This document shows, one piece after another, positions 37,755-46,925 of a stretch of 50,643 nucleotides of DNA. Where the stretch lies: NCBI GenBank assembly GCA_027486035.1, contig JAIXPX010000035.1:1-50643 (forward strand), read 5' to 3'. The notes beneath the pieces were generated by a model that worked only from the letters and a program-made list of their open reading frames with translations, did no database searches and was not told where the DNA came from. The stretch comes from Erythrobacteraceae bacterium (GTDB lineage: Bacteria; Pseudomonadota; Alphaproteobacteria; Sphingomonadales; Sphingomonadaceae). Positions within the stretch are counted from its first letter, which is position 1; every line of letters starts with the position of its first letter. The translations under genes were made by a program, and so were the position numbers.

Positions 37755-38393
37755 CTAGTTTGCGCTTGGTTCCTTCGCCGCCTTGATGATCGCCGCATCG
37801 ATGGCATTGGCTTCCCCGTAGGCGGGACGCTGGGTGATGCGCTCGACATAGGCGCGGAAAGGCGGCCGCTCAGGGATCGAGCCGAAGCGCAGGCCCCAGA
37901 CGAACTGGCTGCCCACATAGGTGTCGGCCATGGTGAAGCGGTTACCGGCGATGAAGTCGTTCCGCGACAGCCAGCCATCGAGCGCGTCGATGGTGAGATC
38001 GAGGCTGCCGAAGCCCGCCTGACCCTGCTTGCCCTCCGGCACCTCCCAGCCCAGCGAGCGGGCGATGATCGCCTGCTCCAGCGGTCCTGCGGCAAAGAAC
38101 AGCCAGCGGAAATAGGCCGCGCGCTCGTGGCTGTCGGGCAGCAGCCCCTTCTGCGGGTGGGTCTCGGCGAGGTAGTGGTTGATCGCCGCGCATTCGGTGA
38201 CGACGTGGTCGTGCCCGCCATGATGGTGCACCAGCGCGGGCACCTTGTTCATCGGGTTGATGTCCCTGAAGGTCGCGGGCCGGGTGGCCCAGTCGAATAC
38301 CACGTGCTCGTAATCCGCGCCCGCCTCGTGCAGCGCCCAGCGGCTTATCTGACCGCGGCTCATGGCGACAGTGTAGAAGGTGAATTCGGCCAT
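37755..38393 (-). CDS. Glutathione S-transferase family protein
   Basis: 212 residues. Thioredoxin-like N-terminal domain (1-80: FTFYTVAMSRGQISRWALHE, INPMNKVPALVH, the glutathione-site VTECAAINHYLAE) and an all-helical C-terminal domain with FTMADTYVGSQFVW. The catalytic Ser/Tyr near residue 9-12 (SRGQ) is of the beta/Nu-like type but not certain. It conjugates or reduces with glutathione; substrate unknown. RBS AGAGGAACCA before ATG 38393. Divergent in context from neighbouring + strand genes. Confidence 0.88.
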   Translation of the reverse strand: MAEFTFYTVAMSRGQISRWALHEAGADYEHVVFDWATRPATFRDINPMNKVPALVHHHGGHDHVVTECAAINHYLAETHPQKGLLPDSHERAAYFRWLFFAAGPLEQAIIARSLGWEVPEGKQGQAGFGSLDLTIDALDGWLSRNDFIAGNRFTMADTYVGSQFVWGLRFGSIPERPPFRAYVERITQRPAYGEANAIDAAIIKAAKEPSAN

Positions 38394-38416
38394 TGGTTCC
38401 TCTCCCTTCGGGCCCT

Positions 38417-39256
38417 TCAAGTCTGGCGAAACGCCCAGCGCAAGGTGCGGCCCATGCCCCGGGTTGCAGCGCGTGCGGGAAGCGCGGTGAGCACCGGGCG
38501 CTGGAGGCTCAGCATCGCTGCGGCCCAGCCCGGCAGCATGGCGACGGCATCGGCGGTGATCATCGTCTGGACGCTGCGCGGCGTGCCGGAGGGGCGTTGC
38601 GAGAGCACCAGCCGGGCCACCTCCCGCGCCTCGGGCGAAGTGGCAAGATCATGGCGCAGCTCGCGGAAGATCCTGTCCGCCTCGGCCCGCGTCTCGGGCA
38701 CCGGATCGGCGCCCAGCATCCGGGCGATGACGGCGAACTGGCGGTAGTATTCGTCCTGCTCTGCCACCGGCATGGCGGGCCGCACGTGGCGGAGATAGCC
38801 CGCAAGGAAGCTCTGCGCCTCGGTCACGTGGACCCAGGCAAGGGTGCGTGGATTGGTCGCCTGATAGGCCGAGCCATCGGGCAGGGTGCCGCCGACCTTG
38901 GCGTGGATGCGGTTGACCCGCTCGATCGCCTTCATCGCCTCGTCGCGGTGGCCGAAGGTGGTGACGGCGATGAACCGCGCGGTGCGCCTCAGCCGCCCGT
39001 GCATGTCCTCGCGGAAATTGGAATGGTCGAGCACGCCTTGCAGCGCGTGGGGATGGAGCATCTGCAGCAGCAGCGCGCGCACCCCGCCGGTCATCATGCC
39101 CACAAGATCGGCATGGACCAGCCGGATCGGCGTATCGCGCGCGAACAGGGCCGCGTCGGAGGGCGGGGTGGGGGTCTGGCCCTGTGACGCATCGTGGAAC
39201 ACGCCGCGCACCTGGCTGACCAGCTTCATCCGCAGGAGTTCGACAGGATCGGCCAT
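38417..39256 (-). CDS. MpaB-family oxygenase-like protein (DUF2236)
   Basis: 279 residues. It resembles the DUF2236 family, which includes latex-clearing protein and the fungal MpaB oxygenase: LLLQMLHPHALQGVLDHSNF with following RLRRTARFIAVTTFG, and a conserved ARLxxxHxxVGG-type segment (VNRIHAKVGGTL). Members bind a b-type haem by His residues in these segments. No signal peptide, no membrane helix. Function in this organism unknown. It lies between the J-domain gene and cobS together with the GST. Confidence 0.82.
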   Translation of the reverse strand: MADPVELLRMKLVSQVRGVFHDASQGQTPTPPSDAALFARDTPIRLVHADLVGMMTGGVRALLLQMLHPHALQGVLDHSNFREDMHGRLRRTARFIAVTTFGHRDEAMKAIERVNRIHAKVGGTLPDGSAYQATNPRTLAWVHVTEAQSFLAGYLRHVRPAMPVAEQDEYYRQFAVIARMLGADPVPETRAEADRIFRELRHDLATSPEAREVARLVLSQRPSGTPRSVQTMITADAVAMLPGWAAAMLSLQRPVLTALPARAATRGMGRTLRWAFRQT

Positions 39257-39373
39257 GCCTTGCCATATAGGCAGGAGTTCGCCGCCCCGCCATCCGGACT
39301 CGCCAAAATGCGAGGCTCACCTGTCAAACCACCGCTTGCAGGCCGCGCCCATGCCGTTTAACCGGACGACGCA

Positions 39374-40354
39374 ATGACTTCACCGATCCCTTCCGGCGCC
39401 AGCGCCATGCCCGCCCAGCCCGACACCACCATCGATGTCCGCGAGACCTTCGGCATTGATGTCGACTGGCAGGTTCCCGCCTTTTCGCAACGCGATGAGC
39501 ACGTGCCCGAGACCGACGGCGCCTATGTCTTCGATCCCGACACCACGCTGGCGATCCTTGCCGGGTTCGCCCACAACCGCCGGGTGATGGTGCAGGGCTA
39601 TCACGGCACCGGCAAGTCGACCCATATCGAACAGGTCGCAGCCCGCCTCAACTGGCCCTCGATCCGCGTGAACCTCGATGCGCATATCAGCCGCATCGAT
39701 CTGGTCGGGCGCGATGCCATCGTGCTCAAGGACGGGCTTCAGGTCACCGAGTTCAAGGAGGGCATCCTCCCCTGGGCGCTCCAGCACCCCGTGGCGCTCA
39801 CCTTCGACGAATATGATGCAGGTCGCCCCGACGTGATGTTCGTGATCCAGCGCGTGCTGGAGTTCGACGGCCGCCTGACGCTGCTCGACCAGAACCGCGT
39901 CATCACGCCCAACCCCTTCTTCCGCCTCTTCGCCACCACCAACACCGTGGGCCTCGGTGACACCTCGGGCCTCTATCACGGCACCCAGGCGATCAACCAG
40001 GCGCAGATGGACCGCTGGAACATCGTCGTCGCGCTCAATTACCTCAAGCCCGAGGTGGAGCAGCAGATCGTCAAGTCGAAGACGCCCAAGGCCGACGACA
40101 AGCTGATCGCCGACATGGTCAAGGTCGCCGAGCTGACCCGGCAGGGCTTCATGAACGGCGACATATCGACCGTGATGAGCCCGCGCACCGTGATCACCTG
40201 GGCGCAGAACGCCGCGATCTTCGGTTCGACCGGCTTCGCCTTCCGGTTGAGCTTCCTCAACAAGTGCGACGAGGCGGAGCGGACATTGGTGGCCGAGTAC
40301 TACCAGCGCGTCTTCGGGGAAGACCTGCCCGAAGGCGCGGCGAAGAAGCGGTAA
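39374..40354 (+). CDS. cobS: CobS-type AAA+ ATPase (cobaltochelatase small subunit-like)
   Basis: 326 residues, close to CobS length. Walker [10 protein letters not shown] (75-83), Walker B-like [11 protein letters not shown], sensor-type [10 protein letters not shown] and the CobS-like [14 protein letters not shown] near the C-terminus. CobS normally forms a hexameric ring with CobT and CobN to insert cobalt into the corrin ring. The expected partner cobT is not next to it: a penicillin-binding protein gene follows at 40404. It could therefore have another role. No clear RBS before ATG 39374. Confidence 0.88.
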   Translation: MTSPIPSGASAMPAQPDTTIDVRETFGIDVDWQVPAFSQRDEHVPETDGAYVFDPDTTLAILAGFAHNRRVMVQGYHGTGKSTHIEQVAARLNWPSIRVNLDAHISRIDLVGRDAIVLKDGLQVTEFKEGILPWALQHPVALTFDEYDAGRPDVMFVIQRVLEFDGRLTLLDQNRVITPNPFFRLFATTNTVGLGDTSGLYHGTQAINQAQMDRWNIVVALNYLKPEVEQQIVKSKTPKADDKLIADMVKVAELTRQGFMNGDISTVMSPRTVITWAQNAAIFGSTGFAFRLSFLNKCDEAERTLVAEYYQRVFGEDLPEGAAKKR

Positions 40355-40403
40355 AGGCGCCGCTTGCCCCCCAGTGTCCTAGGCTGGTAACACAGTCCTC
40401 GCC

Positions 40404-42602
40404 ATGGCGCTGTTCGACCGATTCTGGAGAGGCTCGCGTTCCCGCGCCGACGAGGCTGCGGGTGACGAGAAGCCGGGCGGTTTCTACGCGCTTTACGAAA
40501 GCCAGCGCCCCCTCGACGAGGATGACGAGGACTTCATTCCGCGCCCCCGCGGCGGCGGGCGGCCCGATTTCGATCACTGGGATGCAAGGCTCGGCCGCAT
40601 CGAGGAGGCGCTCGGGATCGAAGAGCGCCGCCGCCTGCGCTGGTGGCAGCGCGATTACTGGCGGGACCGCTCGAAGCTGTGGTGGACGAGCCGCGGCATT
40701 CTCGCCTTTCTTGCGACCTTCGCCCTTCTGGTCGGCTGGCTGACGATCACCGCGCCGCTCTCGAAAAGCCTTGAACCCATCGCCCCGCCGCAGGTCACGC
40801 TGCTCGCCAGTGACGGCACGCCGATCGCGCGGCAGGGGGCGATTGTCGAGGCGCCGGTCAGGGTCAAGGATCTGCCGCCCCACGTGGTGCAGGCCTTCAT
40901 CGCCATCGAGGACCGGCGGTTCTATTCACACTGGGGCATCGACCCGCGCGGCATCGCCCGGGCGGCGTGGACGGGCTATGGCGGCGGTTCGACGATCACC
41001 CAGCAGCTTGCGAAGTTCACCTTCCTCACCCCCGAGCAGAGCCTTACCCGCAAGGCGCGCGAGGCCCTGATCGCCTTCTGGCTCGAAACCTGGCTGACCA
41101 AGGACGAGATCCTCGAACGCTACCTCTCCAATGCCTATTTCGGCGACAACCAGTATGGCCTGCGCGCCGCGAGCCTGCACTATTTCTACCGCCAGCCCGA
41201 AAAGCTGCGGCCCGAACAGGCGGCGATGTTGGCGGGGCTGCTGCAGGCGCCGAGCCGCTTTGCCCCGACCAAGCATTATGACAAGGCGCAAAAGCGCATG
41301 GAGCTGGTCATCAAGTCGATGGTCGAGGAAGGCTACCTCACCCCGGCCGAGGCCCGGCGCCTGCCCGATCCGCGCATCGATGTGCGCACCCGTGACGACA
41401 ATGTCCCGACCGGCACCTATTTCGCCGACTGGGCGCTGCCGCTGGCGCGCGAGGGGGTGGAGACGGGCTATGCCAAGGCGGTGCTCACCACCACGCTGGA
41501 TTCGCGGCTTCAGGCCTTGGCGAGCCGCGTCGTCGCCCGCGCGGCGCTCGGGCCCAAGGACGGGGGCGCACAGGTCGCGCTGGTGGCGATGCGCCGCAAT
41601 GGCGAGGTCGTGGCGCTGGTCGGCGGGCGCGACTATGCCAAATCGCCCTTCAACCGCGCCACCCAGGCACGCCGCCAGCCGGGCTCGACCTTCAAGACCA
41701 TCGTCTATCTGACCGCGCTGGAAAATGGCTGGGAGCCGGACGACACCATCCCCAACACCCCGATCACGCAAGGCAGCTATCGCCCCCGGAACGCGCGGGA
41801 GCAGTATTCGGACAAGATCACCCTGAAGGACGCCTTCGCGCAGTCGAGCAATGTCGCGGCGGTGCGGCTGCTCCAGGCAGTGGGCAGCGAGAAGGTGATC
41901 CGCACCGCACGCGGGCTGGGCATCACCGCCGCCATGGTCGAGGGTGACCCGAGCCTGGCGCTCGGCACCTCGTCGATGACCCTGATGGAGCTGACCGCGG
42001 CCTATGCGGGGATCGCGGCCAACGAATATCCGGTCGAGCCCCATGCCTTCGCACGCGGCGAGCCGGGGTGGTGGGAGTGGCTCACGACGCGCAAGGAATC
42101 GATGTCGGGCAGGGTCCATTCCGACCTTGAAGACATGCTGCGCGCCACCATCAATCGCGGCACGGGGCGCAATGCGGCGCTGCCGGTCGCCAATTTCGGC
42201 AAGACCGGTACGACGCAGGATTACCGCGACGCGCTGTTCGTCGGCTATGCGGGCGACTTCGTGGTGGGCGTGTGGATCGGCAATGATGACAACTCGCCGC
42301 TCGCCGGCGTCACCGGCGGCAGCCTGCCGGCGAGGATCTGGCGCGACTTCATGCGCGGTGCCCTGCGGATCGAGGCCGCTCCCGCGCCCCGAGCCGATGA
42401 CACCCCGGATCCCGAAGGTCCGGTGCAGCCGCTCGACGTGCTCGAGGGACAGGCGATCCCCGTCGGTGAGGGCGGCGCGGAGCTGCGGATCGAGGGCAGC
42501 GGGGTGACGCTCACCCAGCCGGGCGCGCCGGTCGAACTGCGCCTCGGCGAGGGCGGGCTGGTGGTGCAGCCCAGCGCAGCACCGAGCCCCCCGCCGCCCT
42601 AG
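40404..42602 (+). CDS. Class A penicillin-binding protein (PBP1A/1C-like), bifunctional
   Basis: 732 residues. A cytoplasmic N-terminus rich in Asp/Arg (1-90) is followed by one membrane helix (~100-120), the transglycosylase domain with catalytic Glu169 in EDRRFYSHWGID and GGSTITQQLAKF, and a transpeptidase domain with S428 (STFK), SSN (SSNVAAV) and K600 (KTGTT). All catalytic motifs for building and crosslinking peptidoglycan are intact. The C-terminal tail (~640-732) is low-complexity, rich in Pro/Gly. Its stop codon overlaps the stop of the convergent thioesterase gene (CTAG). Confidence 0.93.
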   Translation: MALFDRFWRGSRSRADEAAGDEKPGGFYALYESQRPLDEDDEDFIPRPRGGGRPDFDHWDARLGRIEEALGIEERRRLRWWQRDYWRDRSKLWWTSRGILAFLATFALLVGWLTITAPLSKSLEPIAPPQVTLLASDGTPIARQGAIVEAPVRVKDLPPHVVQAFIAIEDRRFYSHWGIDPRGIARAAWTGYGGGSTITQQLAKFTFLTPEQSLTRKAREALIAFWLETWLTKDEILERYLSNAYFGDNQYGLRAASLHYFYRQPEKLRPEQAAMLAGLLQAPSRFAPTKHYDKAQKRMELVIKSMVEEGYLTPAEARRLPDPRIDVRTRDDNVPTGTYFADWALPLAREGVETGYAKAVLTTTLDSRLQALASRVVARAALGPKDGGAQVALVAMRRNGEVVALVGGRDYAKSPFNRATQARRQPGSTFKTIVYLTALENGWEPDDTIPNTPITQGSYRPRNAREQYSDKITLKDAFAQSSNVAAVRLLQAVGSEKVIRTARGLGITAAMVEGDPSLALGTSSMTLMELTAAYAGIAANEYPVEPHAFARGEPGWWEWLTTRKESMSGRVHSDLEDMLRATINRGTGRNAALPVANFGKTGTTQDYRDALFVGYAGDFVVGVWIGNDDNSPLAGVTGGSLPARIWRDFMRGALRIEAAPAPRADDTPDPEGPVQPLDVLEGQAIPVGEGGAELRIEGSGVTLTQPGAPVELRLGEGGLVVQPSAAPSPPPP

Positions 42603-43018
42603 GCTGACGGGTCCACCATCAGGATGTTCAGCACGGCCGTGGCAATCGGGCGCTCGCGGTCGTCCTGCCACGCTTCGACCGCGATATTGGCGTTGCGCCG
42701 CCCGAGCCGGGTGACGCGGCCCACCGCAAAGCTCGCCCGCGACTTGCCGGCCGCGAGATACTGGACGGTGATGTTGATCGGCTTCAGCTGCGGATTGCGC
42801 CCGGCGGCGATCAGCGCCGTGCGCAAGGCGGCATAGCCCGCATTCTCGAGCAGGCCTGCGGTCGCGCCGCCATGGAAGTGCTGCGGGCGGCCTTCGACTG
42901 TCGGACCGAAAGCGACCGTGAGCACGGGCATACCGTGCTCCTCCTCGCCGGTCAGCGCGATACCGAGCGAGCGGGCATAGGCGGGCAGGTCCCCGAATTC
43001 CCTGACCGCCTCAGTCAT
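42599..43018 (-). CDS. PaaI-type hotdog thioesterase (1)
   Basis: 139 residues. Hotdog fold with the family block HFHGGATAGLLENAGYAA and LKPINITVQYLAAGKSRASF, which match PaaI-like acyl-CoA thioesterases. Substrate unknown. Its ATG overlaps the end of the second thioesterase gene by eight bases, so the two are likely co-translated. The stop is shared with that of the PBP gene on the other strand. Confidence 0.85.
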   Translation of the reverse strand: MTEAVREFGDLPAYARSLGIALTGEEEHGMPVLTVAFGPTVEGRPQHFHGGATAGLLENAGYAALRTALIAAGRNPQLKPINITVQYLAAGKSRASFAVGRVTRLGRRNANIAVEAWQDDRERPIATAVLNILMVDPSA

Positions 43019-43493
43019 GGCCGAGCGCTCCTTTCAGCGCCGGGTTCTCCTCGCGCGGGTCGGTGCCGATGGTCATGAAGCAGCCCGCCACGTGCGCGAC
43101 CGGGTCGGCCATGTCGTCGTCATAGGCGATCCCGCGCACGAAGGCGGCGGAGCGTGTGATGCAGTAGCATTCGACCCGTCCCTTGACCCCGGCCCGCGCG
43201 CGCGCGGGGCGCTGGTAATCGACCCTGAGATCGAGCGTCGCCACCGGCGCGAAGGTGCCGCGCGTCTGCCAGATCGCCATGCCGCTCGCCATGTCCATCA
43301 GGCTGATGATCGGGCCGGAGGCGAGCACAGGTCGACTGCGGTCGCCGAGCAGGTCCTCGCGCCAGGGCAGTTCGAGCTCGACCCAGTTGTCGCCCTGCTC
43401 GGTGAACCTGAGGCCGAGCCAGCCGGTGTGGCCGTGGCGGAAGAACCACTTCGAGGCTTCGCGCGCGTCGAAGCGGGGGGTGGGGGTGTTCAT
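43011..43493 (-). CDS. PaaI-type hotdog thioesterase (2)
   Basis: 160 residues from ATG 43493 (an ATG at 43505 is an alternative). WREDLLGDRSRPVLASGPII and LMDMASGMAIW are a hotdog active-site region, then ATLDLRVDYQRPARA. Together with the next gene it could form a heteromeric thioesterase, because both are coupled and of the same fold. Function and substrate unknown. It is the first gene of this two-gene unit; ruvX ends about 95 bp upstream. Confidence 0.83.
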   Translation of the reverse strand: MNTPTPRFDAREASKWFFRHGHTGWLGLRFTEQGDNWVELELPWREDLLGDRSRPVLASGPIISLMDMASGMAIWQTRGTFAPVATLDLRVDYQRPARARAGVKGRVECYCITRSAAFVRGIAYDDDMADPVAHVAGCFMTIGTDPREENPALKGALGHD

Positions 43494-43587
43494 GCCGGGC
43501 GGCATAGGGCGAGGGACGGGCGGCGCGCAATGGCGGAATTGCGAGGGGGGCCAGCCTCTTCTCCCCTCCCCGTGGGGAGGGGCTGAA

Positions 43588-44073
43588 CTACAGCACACCC
43601 CCTGCCAGCCGGTCGATCGCGCCTTGCAGGATCACGGCCGCCGCGTGGGCGTCGATCGCGGCGGCGCGCTTGGCGCGGCTCATGTCCTGCCCGATCATCG
43701 CGGCTTCGGCGGCCTGGGTGGACCAGCGCTCGTCCCACAGGAGCAGGGGAAGGGCGAAAGCCTCGGCGCAATTGCGGGCATAGGCGCGGGAGGCCTGCGC
43801 GCGCGGGCCTTCGGAGCCGTCCATGTTGCGCGGCAGGCCGAGCACGATCCCGCGCACGCTGCGGGTCTTGATGATCGAAGCCAGCGTCTCGCGGTCGCGG
43901 CCCCACTTGCCGCGCTGGATCGTGGTGCCGTTAGTGGCGAAGCGCCAGCCCGCGTCGCAGGTGGCGGTGCCGATGGTCCGGGTGCCAAGGTCGAGCCCGA
44001 GCAGCACCCCGCCATCTCCGACAGCTGCGCCGAAGCCGCGCGCGTCCTCGAAGATCAACCCGCGCTCTTCCAT
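43588..44073 (-). CDS. ruvX: Holliday junction resolvase-like protein RuvX (YqgF)
   Basis: 161 residues. RNase H-like fold: LLGLDLGTRTIGTA with the first catalytic Asp (Asp28), VLGLPRNMDGSEGP, LLLWDERWSTQAAE and the C-terminal AIDAHAAAVILQG with a final acidic residue. RuvX takes part in pre-16S rRNA processing and/or Holliday junction resolution. Its ATG lies inside the end of the DUF3089 gene (19-bp overlap), so translation is coupled. Confidence 0.93.
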   Translation of the reverse strand: MEERGLIFEDARGFGAAVGDGGVLLGLDLGTRTIGTATCDAGWRFATNGTTIQRGKWGRDRETLASIIKTRSVRGIVLGLPRNMDGSEGPRAQASRAYARNCAEAFALPLLLWDERWSTQAAEAAMIGQDMSRAKRAAAIDAHAAAVILQGAIDRLAGGVL

Positions 44074-45203
44074 GCCTCGGTCCTGCGGATCACGTCGGCC
44101 CGCGTGTTCGCCCAGAACAGCGGGATATCATAGACGTGGTAATTGTTCCCCGGCAGCACGTAGCTGCCCATTTCCGGGGGCGGGCCGATCAGCAGCAGCC
44201 CGCGCCTGTCGCAGCGCGCCGGGACGAGGCCGGGAACAAGCCGGCCCTTCTCGAGCGTGCCTTCGGGCACCAGCGTGCCGAGATTGGCGCTGGCAGGCGC
44301 GCTGCCACCGATCTGGCCGGTCAGCGGGTTGGAACAGAGCATCGGATCATGGCCCGGCGCCTTGCCGTCGAGCGCGGGGGTGGCGGCATAGGCATCGAGC
44401 ACCAGCGCAGGGTCGGCAGGCTCGGCGAAGCTCGACCAGCTCAGCACGCAGGCGGTCTGGTCGCTGGCGGCGCAGGCGGGAAAGCCCATCGCGGGCAGAT
44501 CATGCAGGGTCGAGACCGGCCAGCCCACCACATAGGCCGCCACCAGCCGCGCGGCGAGGGGCGTGCCCTTGACCTCCTCTGCGAGCAGGCGCTTCAGATG
44601 CAGCGCGCCCTGCGAGTGGCCGGCGAGCACGATCGGGGTGTCGGGATCGACGCTCGAAACGAAATAGCGGAACGCCTCGCGCACGTCGGCATAGGCGGCA
44701 TTGATGGCCTTCTTGCCCTCGGGCGCGGCGGTGAGGAAGGCGCCCATCGTCGCCTGACGGTAGCGCGGCGCCCAGATCTCGGTTGCGGGACTGAAGGCGC
44801 TCGCCATGCCGCGCAGGTAGATGCGGGCGATGCGCTCAGCCTCGGGATCGCCGCCCTTGCCGAGCGGCGCATTCCAGGCATTGCGGCTGACGAAGCTGGT
44901 CGGGTGGACGAAGAACACCGCAAAGGGCCTGCTCGCCTTGGCGGGCGGTACGAGCGCTGCGCCGCCACGGCTTGCCGAAGGCGGCTGCCAGCGCGCCGGA
45001 TCGGTCTTGCCGATGCCCGGACGGGCATACCACAGGGCGGAGTCCTCGTAGGCATTGGCCTCCAGCGGCTGGACCGGCGTGAAGGCGATCGAGGGCACCG
45101 TCGCCCATCGAGTGAGCTGTGCCGGGAACAGCGCCAACAGCAGCGCGGCCGCTATCGCCGCGACGATGCAGAACGCGACCACATAGAGGAACTTCCTCGC
45201 CAT
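44055..45203 (-). CDS. DUF3089 family membrane-anchored hydrolase-like protein
   Basis: 382 residues. An N-terminal membrane anchor (VVAFCIVAAIAAALLLALF) is followed by an alpha/beta-hydrolase-like body with a lipase-type nucleophile elbow AGHSQGALHLKRLL (Ser in GHSQG), HDPMLCSNPL and a C-terminal NYHVYDIPLFW. DUF3089 is annotated as a lipase-like family of unknown substrate. The ATG at 45203 begins the anchor. It lies between lepB (22 bp upstream) and ruvX, the position where rnc is often found in alphaproteobacteria. Confidence 0.82.
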   Translation of the reverse strand: MARKFLYVVAFCIVAAIAAALLLALFPAQLTRWATVPSIAFTPVQPLEANAYEDSALWYARPGIGKTDPARWQPPSASRGGAALVPPAKASRPFAVFFVHPTSFVSRNAWNAPLGKGGDPEAERIARIYLRGMASAFSPATEIWAPRYRQATMGAFLTAAPEGKKAINAAYADVREAFRYFVSSVDPDTPIVLAGHSQGALHLKRLLAEEVKGTPLAARLVAAYVVGWPVSTLHDLPAMGFPACAASDQTACVLSWSSFAEPADPALVLDAYAATPALDGKAPGHDPMLCSNPLTGQIGGSAPASANLGTLVPEGTLEKGRLVPGLVPARCDRRGLLLIGPPPEMGSYVLPGNNYHVYDIPLFWANTRADVIRRTEAWKSAG

Positions 45204-45225
45204 TACTGCGGCTGCCTTGCCGGTC

Positions 45226-46098
45226 CTACTTCGCCGCGCCCTCGGCGAGCGGCGGGCGCAGCGTGGTCCAGGCGCGTCCCGAGCGCAGGCTGGTAAACCA
45301 GCTCGCCGGGTTCCAGGTGGTCGAGCCATCGAGGCTGAAGGTGATGAATTCCGCGCGCCCGCCGATATTGGCAAGCGGCACGCCGTCGCCCAGGCCGTTC
45401 TCGATCGCCGCTGCGCGGCTGTCGGCGCTCTGGTCGCGGTTGTCACCCATCACGAAGACGCTCCCTTCGGGCACGGTATAGGGGCCGTAATCGTCGAGGC
45501 TCTGATCCATGTAGTCGATGGTGAGATAGGTCGCGCCGTTCGGCAGGGTCTCGCGCCATGTCGGGGGGGCGAAGAAGTCCTTGCCGTCAGGGCCGGTCTC
45601 GCGGAAGGTCTCGAAGGCGGCGAGGCAGGGCGCGCCCTTGCACAGCAGCTCGGGCTCGAAGGGCAGGCGTACCGGCGGCACCACCTCGCGCTTGATCGGC
45701 GTGCCGTTGAGGATGATCTGCCCGCGGCGCACCTCGATCGTGTCGCCCGGCAGGGCGACGATGCGCTTGATGTAGTCCTCGTCGCGGGTCGGGTGGACCG
45801 GGATCACGATGTCGCCGTATTCGGGCGCGCGCGGCAAGACCCGCCAGTCCCCGCGCGGCAGGAGGTGGAAGCTCGCCGAGGCCCAGGACCAGCCATAGGG
45901 ATATTTGCTCACCACCAGCCGGTCGCCCACCCACAGGGTCGGCATCATCGAGGTCGAGGGGATATAGAAGGGCTTGGCGACGAGGCTGTGGAAGGCGAGC
46001 ACCGCCAGCAGCATCAGCGCAAGGCCGCGGATCTCGGCCAGCCAGTTGACCTTGTCGTGCGGCTCGGAGGCTTGGGAGGTGGTCTGGGTGGATGCCAT
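45226..46098 (-). CDS. lepB: Signal peptidase I
   Basis: 290 residues. It removes signal peptides from exported proteins at the inner membrane. One N-terminal helix (~24-42) is followed by the catalytic Ser50 in IPSTSMMPTL and the general-base Lys111 in YIKRIVALPGD, then the GDNRDQSADSR box. All motifs of an active Ser/Lys signal peptidase are present. ATG 46098; acpS precedes by 16 bp. The usual downstream rnc-era pair is not found here. Confidence 0.95.
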   Translation of the reverse strand: MASTQTTSQASEPHDKVNWLAEIRGLALMLLAVLAFHSLVAKPFYIPSTSMMPTLWVGDRLVVSKYPYGWSWASASFHLLPRGDWRVLPRAPEYGDIVIPVHPTRDEDYIKRIVALPGDTIEVRRGQIILNGTPIKREVVPPVRLPFEPELLCKGAPCLAAFETFRETGPDGKDFFAPPTWRETLPNGATYLTIDYMDQSLDDYGPYTVPEGSVFVMGDNRDQSADSRAAAIENGLGDGVPLANIGGRAEFITFSLDGSTTWNPASWFTSLRSGRAWTTLRPPLAEGAAK

Positions 46099-46114
46099 GG
46101 GGACGTGGGCCGCC

Positions 46115-46516
46115 TTAGAGAGGAATGGCTTCGATGATCACGAAGGCCTGCGCCCAGGGGTGATCGTCGGTGAGGGTCAGGTGGATGCGGGCCTCATGGC
46201 CCTTCGGCGTCATTTCTTCAAGCCGCAATGCCGCCCCGCCGGTCAGGGCGAGGGTCGGCGCACCCGAGGGCGCGTTGACGACGCCGATGTCCTTCATGAA
46301 GACCCCGCGCTTGAAGCCGGTGCCGACGGCCTTGGAGAAGGCCTCCTTGGCGGCGAAGCGCTTGGCATAGGTGCCCGCGATGGTGAAGGGGCGGCGGCGC
46401 GCCTTGGCGATCTCGATCTCGGTGAAGACGCGGTTCTCGAACCGCTCGCCATAACGCGCGAGGGAGTTGCCGATCCGCTCGATATTGCAGAGGTCGGAGC
46501 CCATGCCGATGATCAA
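46115..46516 (-). CDS. acpS: Holo-[acyl-carrier-protein] synthase
   Basis: 133 residues from a TTG start at 46516, which gives the canonical N-terminus (M)[14 protein letters not shown]. It attaches 4'-phosphopantetheine from CoA to apo-ACP for fatty acid synthesis. Seen: [18 protein letters not shown] with the Lys/Glu pair, and [24 protein letters not shown] seven bases before the TTG supports this start; the ATG at 46504 would shorten the protein and lies far from this site. Confidence 0.93.
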   Translation of the reverse strand: MIIGMGSDLCNIERIGNSLARYGERFENRVFTEIEIAKARRRPFTIAGTYAKRFAAKEAFSKAVGTGFKRGVFMKDIGVVNAPSGAPTLALTGGAALRLEEMTPKGHEARIHLTLTDDHPWAQAFVIIEAIPL

Positions 46517-46640
46517 GGTGCAACTCCAATAGACGCGCTGGAACGGGCGCAAAGCGACCGCAAGGCCGCCCGGCCGCCCGCAGCGACGCGACCTTCCGGT
46601 CGCATGAGCGAGGATATCGCTTGCCGGAGGGCGAGCGCAA

Positions 46641-46925
46641 TCAACGAAACGCCCTGATGATGACCGCCACCAGCAGGCCGACGGCGACGACGTGGAGCAT
46701 CACCTGCGCCTTGAACAGCGGATGCGCGAAGTCACCCTTGGCCACGCGGCCCGCGCCGACGAAGCCGACAATCATCAGCGCCACCCAGCCGACCGCGAAG
46801 ACCCGCATGACGCCGGTGTTCAGCGCAAAGCCGAGGAAGCCCACCGCCAGCAGGAACAGCGCGGCCGCGCCGAAGGCCCAGCGCTTCTGTTCGCCGGTGA
46901 GCGGGGGGAGGTCGCCCTCGCTCAC
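46641..46925 (-). CDS. Small membrane protein of unknown function
   Basis: 94 residues with three hydrophobic stretches: [36 protein letters not shown] and [18 protein letters not shown]. The N-terminus is acidic ([15 protein letters not shown]), probably cytoplasmic or periplasmic. I do not recognise the family. It starts at GTG 46925, overlapping the pdxJ stop (GTGA), which shows coupling. It is inserted between pdxJ and acpS, which are usually adjacent. A gap of 124 bp to acpS follows. Confidence 0.7.
   Translation of the reverse strand: MSEGDLPPLTGEQKRWAFGAAALFLLAVGFLGFALNTGVMRVFAVGWVALMIVGFVGAGRVAKGDFAHPLFKAQVMLHVVAVGLLVAVIIRAFR

Noticed and set aside
46588..46603. Hairpin GCGACC-TTCC-GGTCGC between acpS and the small membrane protein
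   Set aside because: Six-base stem without a T-run, so no terminator; no other function is supported.
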